This document shows, one piece after another, positions 1-12,366 of a stretch of 64,000 nt of DNA. The position numbers and the translations under genes are program-made. Origin of the DNA: Sanderia malayensis (taxonomy: Eukaryota; Cnidaria; Scyphozoa; Semaeostomeae; Pelagiidae); assembly GCA_013076295.1 (NCBI GenBank), contig RQOL01000677.1, positions 310,001 to 374,000 of the forward strand. The letters are read 5' to 3'. The number at the start of each line of letters is the position of its first letter. Within the stretch, counting starts at the first letter, position 1. The notes under the pieces are model-generated. The model was not told the origin of the DNA. It worked only from the letters and a program-made list of their open reading frames with translations, and ran no database searches.

Positions 1-131
1 GAAAGAGTTTGAAAAATTGCATCAAAAGTGAGAAGTCATCAAAAGTGGGAGGTGGGAAGACGGGAAAAGTGGGAAATCATCAAAAGTGGGAAGTCACCAA
101 AAGTGGGAAGTGGGAAGCTACCAAAAGTGGC

Positions 132-327
132 TTTATCTGATTATGGTGACATTCGCTTCCCATGGATAAGGCAAGCGGACATCACACAGTATGAACAGAA
201 TCTCAATAAAGCATACACGAATTATCGTATCCACTCTTCCTACAGCTAGTGTCACGGCCATTAACTTTGGAAAGAAACAAAGGAGGTTCAACGGAATAAT
301 TACATTGAAGAGCCCCACTTTATCTGA
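132..327 (+). repeat. C1-short module
   Basis: 196-bp form with one 3' TTTATCTGA. D1 follows 105 bp downstream. Contains AATAAA at 205-210. Confidence 0.85.
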
Positions 328-431
328 CAAAGAGTGGGAAACCACCAAAAGTGGGAAGTCATCAAATGTGGAAAATGGGAAGTCAAGAAAAGTGGGAAGT
401 CAGCAAAGGTGGGAAGTCATCATACCAAAAT

Positions 432-514
432 TGTATTTTTATATTTGTACTGTTTGTACTATATTTACTATGGCATATTTCCAACTTGAACGAGATGGAA
501 AATTTGAATATTAC
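432..514 (+). repeat. D1 module
   Basis: Defining copy of the 83-bp D module: ATATTTGTACTGTTTGTACT, ATATTTACTATGGCATATTT, ending GAATATTAC. It replaces an anchor after CATACCAAAAT. The plus strand is T-rich within A-rich surroundings and encodes a hydrophobic stretch in two frames. Confidence 0.82.
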
Positions 515-1760
515 TAAAAGTGGGAAGTCACCAAAAGTAGGAGGTCGTCAAAAGTGGGGAGTGGGAAGTCAGGTAAAGTGGGAAGTCAGCGAAAGTGGGA
601 AGTCATCAAACTGAATTTGTACTTTCCACAAAATTTGATGGAAATTGAGAGAATTTGAAAAATTGCATCAAAACGGGGAAGTCATCAAAAGTGGGAGGTG
701 GGAAGACGGGAAAAGTGGGAAATCATCAAAAGTGGGAAGTCACCAAAAGTGGAAAATGGGAAGTCAAGAAAAAGTGGAAAGTCAGCAAAGGTGGGAAGTC
801 ATCATACCAAAATTGTACTTTCCACAAAATTTGATACAAATTGAACGAGTTTGAAAACTTGCAAATTGCCCCCTTTTTCAACCTTGTATGCCCTCAAAGC
901 ATGAAAATTACAAAAACCAGCTTCCTTTTCAAATTCAGCACACCAAATTTGTACTTTGCACAAAATTTTATGCAAATTGAAAGAGTTTGAAAAATTGCAT
1001 CAAAAGTGGGAAGTCATCAAAAGTGAAGAGTGGGAAGGCAGGAAAAAGTGAGAAGTCATCAGAAGTGGGAAGTCATCATACCAAAATTGTACTTTCCACA
1101 AAGTTTGATGCAAATTGAAAGAGTTTGAAAAATTGCAACAAAAGTGGGAAGTCATCAATATTGGGAAGTGCGAAGTAAGGAAAATGTGGGAAGTATTCAA
1201 TAGTGGGAAGTCATCAAAAGTGGGAAGTGGGAAGTGAGGAAAAAGTGGGAAGTCATAAGAAGTGGGAAGTCATCATACCAAAAATGTACTTTCCACAGAA
1301 TTTGATGCAAATTGAACGAGTTTGAAAAATTGCATCAAATGTTGCAAATCGTCAAAAATGGGAAGTGGGAAGTCAGGCAAAAGTGGGAAGTCATCAAAAT
1401 TGGGAAGTGGGAAGTCAAGAAAAAGTGGGAAGTCAGCAAAGTGGGAAGTCATCATACCAAAATTGTACTTTCCACAAAATTTGATACAAATTGAACGAGT
1501 TTGAAAACTTGCATATTGCCCCCTTTTTCAACCTTGTATGCCCTCAAAGCATGAAAATTACAAAAGCGAGCTTCCTTGTCAAATTCAACACACCAAAATT
1601 GTATTTTCCACAGAATTTGATGGAAATTGAAAGAGTTTGAAAAATGGCATCAAAAGTGGGAAGTCATCAAAGGTGCGAAGTGGGAAAACAGGAAAAAGTG
1701 GGAAGTCATCAAAAGTGGGAAGTCACCAAAAGTGGGAAATGGGAATCTACCAAGAGTGGT

Positions 1761-1977
1761 TTTATATGATTATGGCGACATTCGCTTCCCATAGATAAGG
1801 CAAGCGGACATCACAAAGTATGAACAGAATCTCAATAAAGCATACATGAATTATCATATCCACTCTTCCTACAGCTATTGTCACGGGCGTTAAATTTGGA
1901 AAAAAACAAACGAGCTCCAACGGAATAATTATATTGAGGAAAACCGACTTTATCTGAGAGAAACCCACTTTATCTGA
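1761..1977 (+). repeat. C1-long module (TTTATATGA start)
   Basis: 217-bp form with two 3' TTTATCTGA motifs 21 bp apart. First of a pair 345 bp apart. Confidence 0.85.
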
Positions 1978-2105
1978 CAAAAAATGGGAAGTCACCAAAA
2001 GAGGGAAGTCGTCAAAAGTGGGAAGTGAAATATCAAGAAAAAGTGGGACGTCAGCAGAAGTGGGAAGTCACCAAAAGTGGGAAATGGGAATCTACCAAGA
2101 GTGGT

Positions 2106-2322
2106 TTTATATGATTATGGCGACATTCGCTTCCCATAGATAAGGCAAGCGGACATCACAAAGTATGAACAGAATCTCAATAAAGCATACATGAATTATC
2201 ATATCCACTCTTCCTACAGCTATTGTCACGGGCGTTAAATTTGGAAAAAAACAAACGAGCTCCAACGGAATAATTATATTGAGGAAAACCGACTTTATCT
2301 GAGAGAAACCCACTTTATCTGA
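2106..2322 (+). repeat. C1-long module (TTTATATGA start)
   Basis: Second of the pair, essentially identical to the copy at 1761. Confidence 0.85.
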
Positions 2323-2461
2323 CAAAAAGTGGGAAGTCACCAAAAGAGGGAAGTCGTTAAAAGTGGGAAGTGAAATATCAAGAAAAAGTGGGAAGTGAGC
2401 AGAAGTGGGAAATAATGATACAAAATTGTACTTTCCACCAAATTTGATACACATTGAACGG

Positions 2462-4597
2462 GTTTGAAAATTTGCATATTCCCCCTTCTACACCGTCCTA
2501 TTCCCCCAAAGCATAAAGAGTTCAGAAAAGAAGTTTAATCATTAATTTAATAACACCGAAATTGTACTTTCCACAAAATTTGATACAAACTGAACGAGTT
2601 TGAAAAATTACATATTGCCCCCTCTTACAACCTTGTATGCCCTCAAAACATGAAAATTTCAAAAACAAGCTTCATGTTCAAATTCAGCACACCAACCTTG
2701 TACTTTCCACAAAATTTGATACAAATTGAACGAGTTTGAAAATTTGCATGTTGCCCCCTTTTATTCCCTTTTATGCCCCCAAAACATGAAAATTTCAGAA
2801 ACTAGTTTCATGTTCAAATTCAACACACCAAATTTGTATTTTCCACAAAATTTGATGCAAATTGAAAGAGTTTGAAAAATTGCATCTAAATTGCGAAATC
2901 ATCAAAAGGGAAGAGTGGGAAGACAGGGAAAAGTGGGAAGTCATCAGAAGTGGGAAGCCATCAAAAGTGGGAAATGGGAAGTGCAGAAAAAGTGGGAAAT
3001 CAGCAAAAGTTGGAAGTAATCATACCAAAATTGTACTTTACACAAATATTGATACACATTGAACGAGTTTGAAAAATTGCACATTGCTTCGTTTTACCAC
3101 GTTGTATGCCCTCAAAATATACAAATTTCAAAAACCAGTTTCGTATTCAACTTCAGCACACCAAAATTGTACTTTCCACAATATTTGATGCAAGTTGAAC
3201 GAGCTTGAAAAATTGCATATTGCCCCTTTTAGCACGTTTTATGCCCTCAAAAGATTAAAATTTCAAAAACCAGTTTCATATTCTAATTCAGCATAGAAAA
3301 CCTGTACTTTCCACAAGATTTGAAGCAAATTCAACGATTTTCAAAAAATGCATATTGCCCATTTTTACTCCGTTTTATGCCCTCAAAACAAGAAAGTTTC
3401 AGAAACCAACTTCATATTCGATTTCAGCACACCAAATGTGTACTTTCAATAAAAAATTTGATGCGGATTGGAGAAGTTTGAAAAAGTTGGGAAGTCATCA
3501 AAAGTGAAGAATGGGAAGGCAGGAAAAAGTGGGAAATCATCAGAAGTGGGAAGTTATCAAAAATGGAAAATGGGAAGTCAGGAAAACGTGGGAAGTCAGC
3601 AAAAGTAGGAAGTCATCATACCAAAATTGTACTTTCCACAAAATTTGATACAAATTGAACGAGTTTGAAAAATTGCATATTGCCCCCTTTTACAACCTTG
3701 TATGGCCTAAAAACATGAAAATTTCAAAAACCAGCTTCATGTTCAAATTCAGCACACCAAATTTGTACTTTCCACAAAATTTGATACAAATTGAAGGAGT
3801 TTGAAAATTTCCATATTCCCCCTTCTACACCGTCCTATTCCCCCAAAAGCATAAGGAGTTCAAAAAACAAGTTAAATATTTAATTTATAATACCGAAGTT
3901 GTATTTTCAACGAAATTTGATGCAAGTTGAAAGAGTCTGAAAAATTGGATATTCCCTTTTTTTGGGCCGTTATATGCCCTCAAAACAAGACACTTTCAAA
4001 AACCTGTTTCATGTTCAAATTCAGCACACCAAATTTGCACCTTCCACAAAATTTGATGCAAATTGAAAGAGTTTGAAAAATTGCATCAAAAGTGGGAAGT
4101 CATCAAAAGTGAAGAATGGGAAGGCAGGAAAAGGTGGGAAATCATCAGAAGTGGGAAGTTATCAAAAATGGAAAATGAGAAGTCAGGAAAACGTGGGAAG
4201 TCAGCAAAAGAAAAAAGTCATCATACCAAATTTGTACTTTCCACAAAATTTGATGGAAATTGAAAGAGTTTGAAAAATTGCATCAAAATTGCGAAATCAT
4301 CAAAAGTGACGAGTGAGAAGGTAGGAAAAAGTGGGAAGTCATCAGAAGTGGGAAGTTATCAAAAATGGAAAATGGGAAGTCAAGAAAACGTGGGAAGTCA
4401 GCAAAAGAAAAAAGTCATCATACCAAATTTGTACTTTCCACAAAATTTGAAAATTGAACGAGTTTGAAAAATTGCATATTGCCCCCTTTTACAACCTTGT
4501 ATGCCCTCAAAACATGAAAATTTCAAAAACCAGCTTCATGTTCAAATTCAGCACACCAAAATTGTACTTTCCACAAAATTTAATACAAATTGAAGGA
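2462..4597 (+). repeat. 2,135-bp higher-order repeat, copy 1
   Basis: A/B module string whose sequence returns 2,136 bp later. It starts in a B2 monomer and contains two A blocks with the GAAGAGTGGGAAGACAGG and GAAGAATGGGAAGGCAGG variants. Only scattered substitutions separate it from copy 2. No C or D module and no gene. Confidence 0.9.
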
Positions 4598-6732
4598 GTT
4601 TGAAAATTTGCATATTCCCCCTTCTACACCGTCCTATTCCCCCAAAGCATAAAGAGTTCAAAAAAGAAGTTTAATCATTAATTTAATAACACCGAAATTG
4701 TACTTTCCACAAAATTTGATACAAACTGAACGAGTTTGAAAAATTACATATTGCCCCCTCTTACAACCTTGTATGCCCTCAAAACATGAAAATTTCAAAA
4801 ACAAGCTTCATGTTCAAATTCAGCACACCAACCTTGTACTTTCCACAAAATTTGATACAAATTGAACGAGTTTGAAAATTTGCATGTTGCCCCCTTTTAT
4901 TCCCTTTTATGCCCCCAAAACATGAAAATTTCAGAAACTAGTTTCATGTTCAAATTCAACACACCAAATTTGTATTTTCCACAAAATTTGATGCAAATTG
5001 AAAGAGTTTGAAAAATTGCATCTAAATTGCGAAAGCATCAAAAGGGAAGAGTGGGAAGACAGGGAAAAGTGGGAAGTCATCAGAAGTGGGAAGCCATCAA
5101 AAGTGGGAAATGGGAAGTGCAGAAAAAGTGGGAAATCAGCAAAAGTTGGAAGTAATCATACCAAAATTGTACTTTACACAAATATTGATACACATTGAAC
5201 GAGTTTGAAAAATTGCACATTGCTTCGTTTTACCACGTTGTATGCCCTCAAGATATACAAATTTCAAAAACCAGTTTCGTATTCAACTTCAGCACACCAA
5301 AATTGTACTTTCCACAATATTTGATGCAAGTTGAACGAGCTTGAAAAATTGCATATTGCCCCTTTTAGCACGTTTTATGCCCTCAAAAGATTAAAATTTC
5401 AAAAACCAGTTTCATATTCTAATTCAGCATAGAAAACCTGTACTTTCCACAAGATTTGAAGCAAATTCAACGATTTTCAAAAAATGCATATTGCCCATTT
5501 TTACTCCGTTTTATGCCCTCAAAACAAGAAAGTTTCAGAAACCAACTTCATATTCGATTTCAGCACACCAAATGTGTACTTTCCAAAAAATTTGATGCGG
5601 ATTGGAGAAGTTTGAAAAAGTTGGGAAGTCATCAAAAGTGAAGAATGGGAAGGCAGGAAAAAGTGGGAAATCATCAGAAGTGGGAAGTTATCAAAAATGG
5701 AAAATGGGAAGTCAGGAAAACGTGGGAAGTCAGCAAAAGTAGGAAGTCATCATACCAAAATTGTACTTTCCACAAAATTTGATACAAATTGAACGAGTTT
5801 GAAAAATTGCATATTGCCCCCTTTTACAACCTTGTATGGCCTAAAAACATGAAAATTTCAAAAACCAGCTTCATGTTCAATTTCAGCACACCAAATTTGT
5901 ACTTTCCACAAAATTTGATACAAATTGAAGGAGTTTGAAAATTTCCATATTCCCCCTTCTACACCGTCCTATTCCCCCAAAAGCATAAGGAGTTCAAAAA
6001 ACAAGTTAAATATTTAATTTTATAATACCGAAGTTGTATTTTCAACGAAATTTGATGCAAGTTGAAAGAGTCTGAAAAATTGGATATTCCCTTTTTTTGG
6101 GCCGTTATATGCCCTCAAAACAAGACACTTTCAAAAACCTGTTTCATGTTCAAATTCAGCACACCAAATTTGCACCTTCCACAAAATTTGATGCAAATTG
6201 AAAGAGTTTGAAAAATTGCATCAAAAGTGGGAAGTCATCAAAAGTGAAGAATGGGAAGGCAGGAAAAAGTGGGAAATCATCAGAAGTGGGAAGTTATCAA
6301 AAATGGAAAATGGGAAGTCAGGAAAACGTGGGAAGTCAGCAAAAGAAAAAAGTCATCATACCAAATTTGTACTTTCCACAAAATTTGATGGAAATTGAAA
6401 GAGTTTGAAAAATTGCATCAAAATTGCGAAATCATCAAAAGTGACGAGTGAGAAGGTAGGAAAAAGTGGGAAGTCATCAGAAGTGGGAAGTTATCAAAAA
6501 TGGAAAATGGGAAGTCAAGACAACGTGGGAAGTCAGCAAAAGAAAAAAGTCATCATACCAAATTTGTACTTTCCACAAAATTTGAAAATTGAACGAGTTT
6601 GAAAAATTGCATATTGCCCCATTTTACAACCTTGTATGCCCTCAAAACATGAAAATTTCAAAAACCAGCTTCATGTTCAAATTCAGCACACCAAAATTGT
6701 ACTTTCCACAAAATTTAATACAAATTGAAGGA
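4598..6732 (+). repeat. 2,135-bp higher-order repeat, copy 2
   Basis: Same module order as copy 1. With copy 1 it shares the B2 variant GAAGTTTAATCATTAATTTA near its start, which copies 3 and 4 lack. Confidence 0.9.
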
Positions 6733-8867
6733 GTTTGAAAATTTGCATATTCCCCCTTCTACACCGTCCTATTCCCCCAAAGCATAAAGAGTTCAAAAAA
6801 CAAGTTAAATATTTAATTTCATAACACTGAAATTTTATTTTCAACGAAATTTGATACAAATTGAACGAGTTTGAAAAATTGCATATTGCCCCCTCTTACA
6901 ACCTTGTATGCCCTCAAAACATGACAATTTCAAAAACAAGCTTCATGTTCAAATTCAGCACACCAAACGTGTACTTTCGACAAAATTTGATACAAATTGA
7001 ACGAGTTTGAAAATTTGCATGTTGCCCCCTTTTACTCCCTTTTATGCCCTCAAAACATGAAAATTTCAGAAACTAGTTTCATGTTCAAATTCAACGCACC
7101 AAATTTGTATTTTCCATAAAATTTGATGCAAATTGAAAGAGTTTGAAAAATTGCATCAAAGTTGCGAAATCATCAAAAGGGAAGAGTGGGAAGACAGGGA
7201 AAAGTGGGAAGTCGTCAGAAGTGGGAAGCCATCAAAAGTGGGAAGTGGGAAGTCGAGAAAAAGTGGGAAATCAGCAAAAGTTGGAAGTCATCATACCAAA
7301 GTTGTACTTTCCACAAATATTGATACACATTGAACGAGTTTGACAAATTGTATATTGCTTCGTTTTACCCCGTTGTATGCCCTCACAATATAGCTATTTC
7401 AAAAACAAGTTTCATATTCAAATTCAGCACACCAAAATTGTACTTTCCACAATATTTGATGCAAGTTGAACGAGCTTGAAAAATTGCATATTGCCCCTTT
7501 TAGCACGTTTTATGCCCTCAAAAGATTAAAATTTCAAAAACCAGTTTCATATTCTAATTCAGCATAGAAAACCTGTACTTTTCACAAGATTTGAAGCAAA
7601 TTCAACGATTTTCAAAAAATGCATATTGCCCATTTTTACTCCGTTTTATGCCCTCAAAACAAGAAAGTTTCAGAAACCAACTTCATATTCGATTTCAGCA
7701 CACCAAATGTGTACTTTCCAAAAAATTTGATGCGGATTGGAGAAGTTTGAAAAAGTTGGGAAGTCATCAAAAGTGAAGAATGGGAAGGCAGGAAAAAGTG
7801 GGAAATCATCAGAAGTGGGAAGTTATCAAAAATGGAAAATGGGAAGTCAGGAAAACGTGGGAAGTCAGCAAAAGTAGGAAGTCATCATACCAAAATTGTA
7901 CTTTCCACAAAATTTGATACCAATTGAACGAGTTTGAAAAATTGCATATTGCCCCCTTTTACAACCTTGTATGGCCTAAAAACATGAAAATTTCAAAAAC
8001 CAGCTTCATGTTCAATTTCAGCACACCAAATTTGTACTTTCCACAAAATTTGATACAAATTGAAGGAGTTTGAAAATTTCCATATTCCCCCTTCTACACC
8101 GTCCTATTCCCCCAAAAGCATAAGGAGTTCAAAAACCAAGTTAAATATTTAATTTTATAATACCGAAGTTGTATTTTCAACGAAATTTGATGCAAGTTGA
8201 AAGAGTCTGAAAAATTGGATATTCCCTTTTTTTGGGCCGTTATATGCCCTCAAAACAAGACACTTTCAAAAACCTGTTTCATGTTCAAATTCAGCACACC
8301 AAATTTGCACCTTCCACAAAATTTGATGCAAATTGAAAGAGTTTGAAAAATTGCATCAAAAGTGGGAAGTCATCAAAAGTGAAGAATGGGAAGGCAGGAA
8401 AAAGTGGGAAATCATCAGAAGTGGGAAGTTATCAAAAATGGAAAATGGGAAGTCAGGAAAACGTGGGAAGTCAGCAAAAGAAAAAAGTCATCATACCAAA
8501 TTTGTACTTTCCACAAAATTTGATGGAAATTGAAAGAGTTTGAAAAATTGCATCAAAATTGCGAAATCATCAAAAGTGACGAGTGAGAAGGTAGGAAAAA
8601 GTGGGAAGTCATCAGAAGTGGGAAGTTATCAAAAATGGAAAATGGGAAGTCAAGACAACGTGGGAAGTCAGCAAAAGAAAAAAGTCATCATACCAAATTT
8701 GTACTTTCCACAAAATTTGAAAATTGAACGAGTTTGAAAAATTGCATATTGCCCCCTTTTACAACCTTGTATGCCCTCAAAACATGAAAATTTCAAAAAC
8801 CAGCTTCATGTTCAAATTCAGCACACCAAAATTGTACTTTCCACAAAATTTAATACAAATTGAAGGA
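6733..8867 (+). repeat. 2,135-bp higher-order repeat, copy 3
   Basis: Near-identical to copy 2 from about 7435 on. Its first ~600 bp carry different variants (CAAGTTAAATATTTAATTTC, CAAACGTGTACTTTCGAC) that are shared with copy 4. Confidence 0.9.
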
Positions 8868-9570
8868 GTTTGAAAATTTGCATATTCCCCCTTCTACACC
8901 GTCCTATTCCCCCAAAGCATAAAGAGTTCAAAAAACAAGTTAAATATTTAATTTCATAACACTGAAATTTTATTTTCAACGAAATTTGATACAAATTGAA
9001 CGAGTTTGAAAAATTGCATATTGCCCCCTCTTACAACCTTGTATGCCCTCAAAACATGACAATTTCAAAAACAAGCTTCATGTTCAAATTCAGCACACCA
9101 AACGTGTACTTTCGACAAAATTTGATACAAATTGAACGAGTTTGAAAATTTGCATGTTGCCCCCTTTTACTCCCTTTTATGCCCTCAAAACATGAAAATT
9201 TCAGAAACTAGTTTCATGTTCAAATTCAACGCACCAAATTTGTATTTTCCATAAAATTTGATGCAAATTGAAAGAGTTTGAAAAATTGCATCAAAGTTGC
9301 GAAATCATCAAAAGGGAAGAGTGGGAAGACAGGGAAAAGTGGGAAGTCGTCAGAAGTGGGAAGCCATCAAAAGTGGGAAGTGGGAAGTCGAGAAAAAGTG
9401 GGAAATCAGCAAAAGTTGGAAGTCATCATACCAAAGTTGTACTTTCCACAAATATTGATACACATTGAACGAGTTTGACAAATTGTATATTGCTTCGTTT
9501 TACCCCGTTGTATGCCCTCACAATATAGCTATTTCAAAAACAAGTTTCATATTCAAATTCAGCACACCAA
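8868..9570 (+). repeat. 2,135-bp higher-order repeat, copy 4 (partial)
   Basis: First ~700 bp of the unit. Similarity to copy 3 stops at the anchor near 9570, where the sequence switches to AACTGTACTTTTCGCCAAAT and a new A block. The break in an anchor suggests recombination there. Confidence 0.85.
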
Positions 9571-11040
9571 AACTGTACTTTTCGCCAAATTTGATGCAAG
9601 TTGAACGAGTTTGAAAAATTGCATCAAAAGTTGGAAGTCATCAATATTGGGAAGTGCGAAGTGAGGAAAATGTGGGAAGTATTCAAAAGTGGGAAGTCAT
9701 CAAAAGTGGGAAGTGGGAAGTCAGGAAAAAGTGGGAAGTCATAAGAAGTGGGAAGTCATCATACCAAAATTGTACTTTCCACAAAATTTGATACAAATTG
9801 AACGGGTTTGAAAATTGCATATTGCCCGCTTCTACTACCCCGTCTCATTCCCCAAAACATTAAAATTTCAAAAAACAAGTTTCATATTCAATTTCAGTAC
9901 ACCGAAAATGCACTTTCCACAATATTTGATTCAAGTTGAACGAGCTTGAAAAATTGCATATTGCCCCATTTAGCACGTTTTATGCCCTCAAAAGATTAAA
10001 ATTTCAAAAACAAGTTTCATATTCTAATTCAGCACAGAAAACCTGAACTTTACACAAAATTTGATGCAAATTCAACGATTTTCAAAAAATGCATATTGCC
10101 CTATTTTACTCCGTTTTATGCCCACAAAACAAGAAAGTTTCAGAAACCAACTTTATATTCGATTTCAGCAAACCACATGTGTACTTTCCACAAAGTTTGA
10201 TACGGATTGGAGAAGTTTGAAAAAGTTGGGAAGTCATCAAAAGTGAAGAATGGGAAGGCAGGAAAAATTAGGAAATCATCAGAAGTGGGAAGTTATCAAA
10301 AATTGAAAATGGGAAGTCAGGAAAACGTGGAAAGTCAGCAAAAGTAGGAAGTAATCATACGAAAATTGTACTTTCCACAAAATTTAATACAAATTGAACG
10401 AGTTTGAAAAATTGCATATTGCCCCCTTTTACAACCTTGTATGCCCTCAAAGCATGAAAATTTCAAATCCAGCTTCATGTTCAAATTCAGCACACCAAAT
10501 TTGTACTTTCCACAAAATTTGATTCAAATTGAAGGTGTTTGAAAATTTGCATATTCCCGCTTCTACACCGTCCTATTCCCCTAAAGCATAAAGAGTTCAA
10601 AAAACAAGTTAAATATTTAATTTCATAACACCGAAATTGTATTTTCAACGAAATTTGATGCAAATTGAAAGAGTCTGAAAAATTGGATATTCCCCTTTTT
10701 TGCGCCGTTTTATGCCCTCAAAGCATGACAATTTCAAAAACCTGTTTCATGTTCAAATTCAGCACACCAAATTTGCACCTTCCACAAAATTTGATGCAAA
10801 TTGAAAGAGTTTGAAAAATTGCATCAAAAGTGGGAAGTCATCAAAAGTGAAGAATGGGAAGGCAGGAAAAAGTGGGAAATCATCAGAAGTGGGAGGTTAT
10901 CAAAAATGGAAAATGGGAAGTCAGGAAAACGTGGGAAGTCAGCAAAAGTAGAAAGTCATCATACCAAAATTGTACTTTCCACAAAATTTGAAAATTGAAC
11001 GAGTTTGAAATATTGCATATTGCCCCCGTTTATAACCTTG
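9571..11040 (+). repeat. A/B satellite between two HOR arrays
   Basis: Anchors with A spacers (9600-9770, 10200-10350, 10820-10960) and B spacers, including a B3 variant with CTACTACCCCGTCTCATTCC at about 9834. Matches 44304-45773 at a constant shift of 34,733. No gene. Confidence 0.85.
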
Positions 11041-11102
11041 TATGCCCTCAAAACATGCAAATTTCAAAAACCAGCTTCATGTTCAAATTCAGCACACCAA
11101 AA

Positions 11103-11238
11103 TTGTACTTTCCACAAAATTTGATACAAATTGAAGGAGTTTGAAAATTTGCATATTCCCCCTTCTACACCGTCCTATTCCCCCAAAGCATAAAGAGTTC
11201 AAAAAACAAGTTAAATATTTAATTTCATAACACCGAAA
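11103..11238 (+). repeat. Module B2 exemplar: 136-bp anchor-spacer monomer
   Basis: Starts with the anchor core TTGTACTTTCCACAAAATTT, continues to GTTTGAAAATTTGCATATTC, then a spacer with CCCCCTTCTACACCGTCC and ends at the next anchor. B2 usually precedes a B1 monomer, so the two form dimers of ~270 bp. Confidence 0.85.
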
Positions 11239-11374
11239 TTTTATTTTCAACGAAATTTGATACAAATTGAACGAGTTTGAAAAATTGCATACTGCCCCCT
11301 TTTACCACCTTGGATGCCCTCAAAACATGAAAATTTCAAAAACTAGCTTCATGTTCAAATTCAGCACACCAAAT
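11239..11374 (+). repeat. Module B1 exemplar: 136-bp anchor-spacer monomer
   Basis: Same anchor, but the spacer is GCCCCCTTTTACCACC, then ATGCCCTCAAAACATGAAAA, then TTCATGTTCAAATTCAGCAC. ACATGAA and TTCATGT inside the spacer are inverted and could form a 7-bp stem. Confidence 0.85.
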
Positions 11375-11940
11375 TTGCACTTTCCACAAAATTTGATACA
11401 AATTAAAGGAGTTTGAAATTTTTGCATATTCCCCCTTCTACAACGTCCTATTCCCCCAAAGCATAAAGAGTTCAAAAAACAAGTTCAATATTTAATTTCA
11501 TAACACCAAACTTGTACTTTCCACAAAAATTGATACAAATTGAACGAGTTTGAAAAAATGCATCAAAAATGGGAAGCTATCAAAAGTGGGAAATCATCAT
11601 AGCAAAATTGTATTTACCACCAAATTTGATGCAAATTCAACGAGTTTGAAAAATTGCATAATGCCCCCTCTTACGCCGTTTTATGCCCTGAAAACATGCA
11701 AATTTCAAAAACCAGTGTCATATTCAAATTCACCACACCATAGGTGTATTTTCCACAAATTTTGGTGCAAAATAAATGAGATTGAAAACTTGCATTAAAA
11801 ATTGGAAGTCTTCAAAAGTGGGAAGTGGGAAGAGAGGTACAGTGGGAAGTCATCAAAAGTGGAAAGTCATCAAAAGTCGAATCTGGGAAGTGAAGAAAAA
11901 GTTGGAAGTCAGCAAAGGTGGGAAGTTATCATACCAAAAA

Positions 11941-12023
11941 TGTATTTTTGTATTTGTACTGTTTGTACTATATTTACTATTGTATATTTCGAAATTGAAG
12001 GAGTTGGAAAATTTGAATATTAC
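11941..12023 (+). repeat. D2 module
   Basis: TATTGTATATTTCGAAATTG variant, upstream of C2. Confidence 0.82.
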
Positions 12024-12150
12024 TAAAAGTGGGAAGTCACCAAAAGTAGGAGGTCGTCAAAAGTGGAAAGTGGGATATCAAGAAAATATGGAAAGTTATG
12101 AATAGTGGGAAGTCACCGAAGGTGGAAGATGGGGAATTACTAAAAATAAG

Positions 12151-12366
12151 TTTATCTGATTATCGTGACATTCCAACCCCATAGATAGGGCAAGCGGACA
12201 ACACAGAGTATGAAGAGAGTCTCCATAAAGCATACATGAATTCTCATATCCACTCTTCCTACAGCTAGTGTCACAGGCGCAAAATTTAAAAGAAGTAAAC
12301 AAGCTTAAAAGGAATAATTATATAGAGGAAAACCGACTTTATCTGAGAAAAACCCACTTTATCTGA
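12151..12366 (+). repeat. C2 module
   Basis: Variant family of C: CATTCCAACCCCATAGATAG, GAGTATGAAGAGAGTCTCCA, then AATTTAAAAGAAGTAAACAA. D2 lies upstream (ends 12023), the reverse of the C1/D1 order. Confidence 0.84.

Larger units (their letters stand above)
1..2561 (+). repeat. C/D-rich satellite block, left end of window
   Basis: Purine-rich A minisatellite with anchors, one D module, one short C module and a tandem pair of long C modules. Positions 1-1478 match 24211-25688 almost base for base (constant shift 24,210). About 1270-2561 matches 26712-28351, where a third long C module is present. No gene is seen; the short open frames come from the stop-free A repeat. Confidence 0.88.

Noticed and set aside
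351..614. Many short plus-strand open frames in A repeats (Lys/Ser/Gly/Trp-rich peptides) as a protein family
   Set aside because: Two or three plus frames and often the minus strand are open together, many begin at TTG or GTG, and most HOR periods (2135, 2246, 1696, 1918) are not multiples of three. The A unit simply lacks stop codons.
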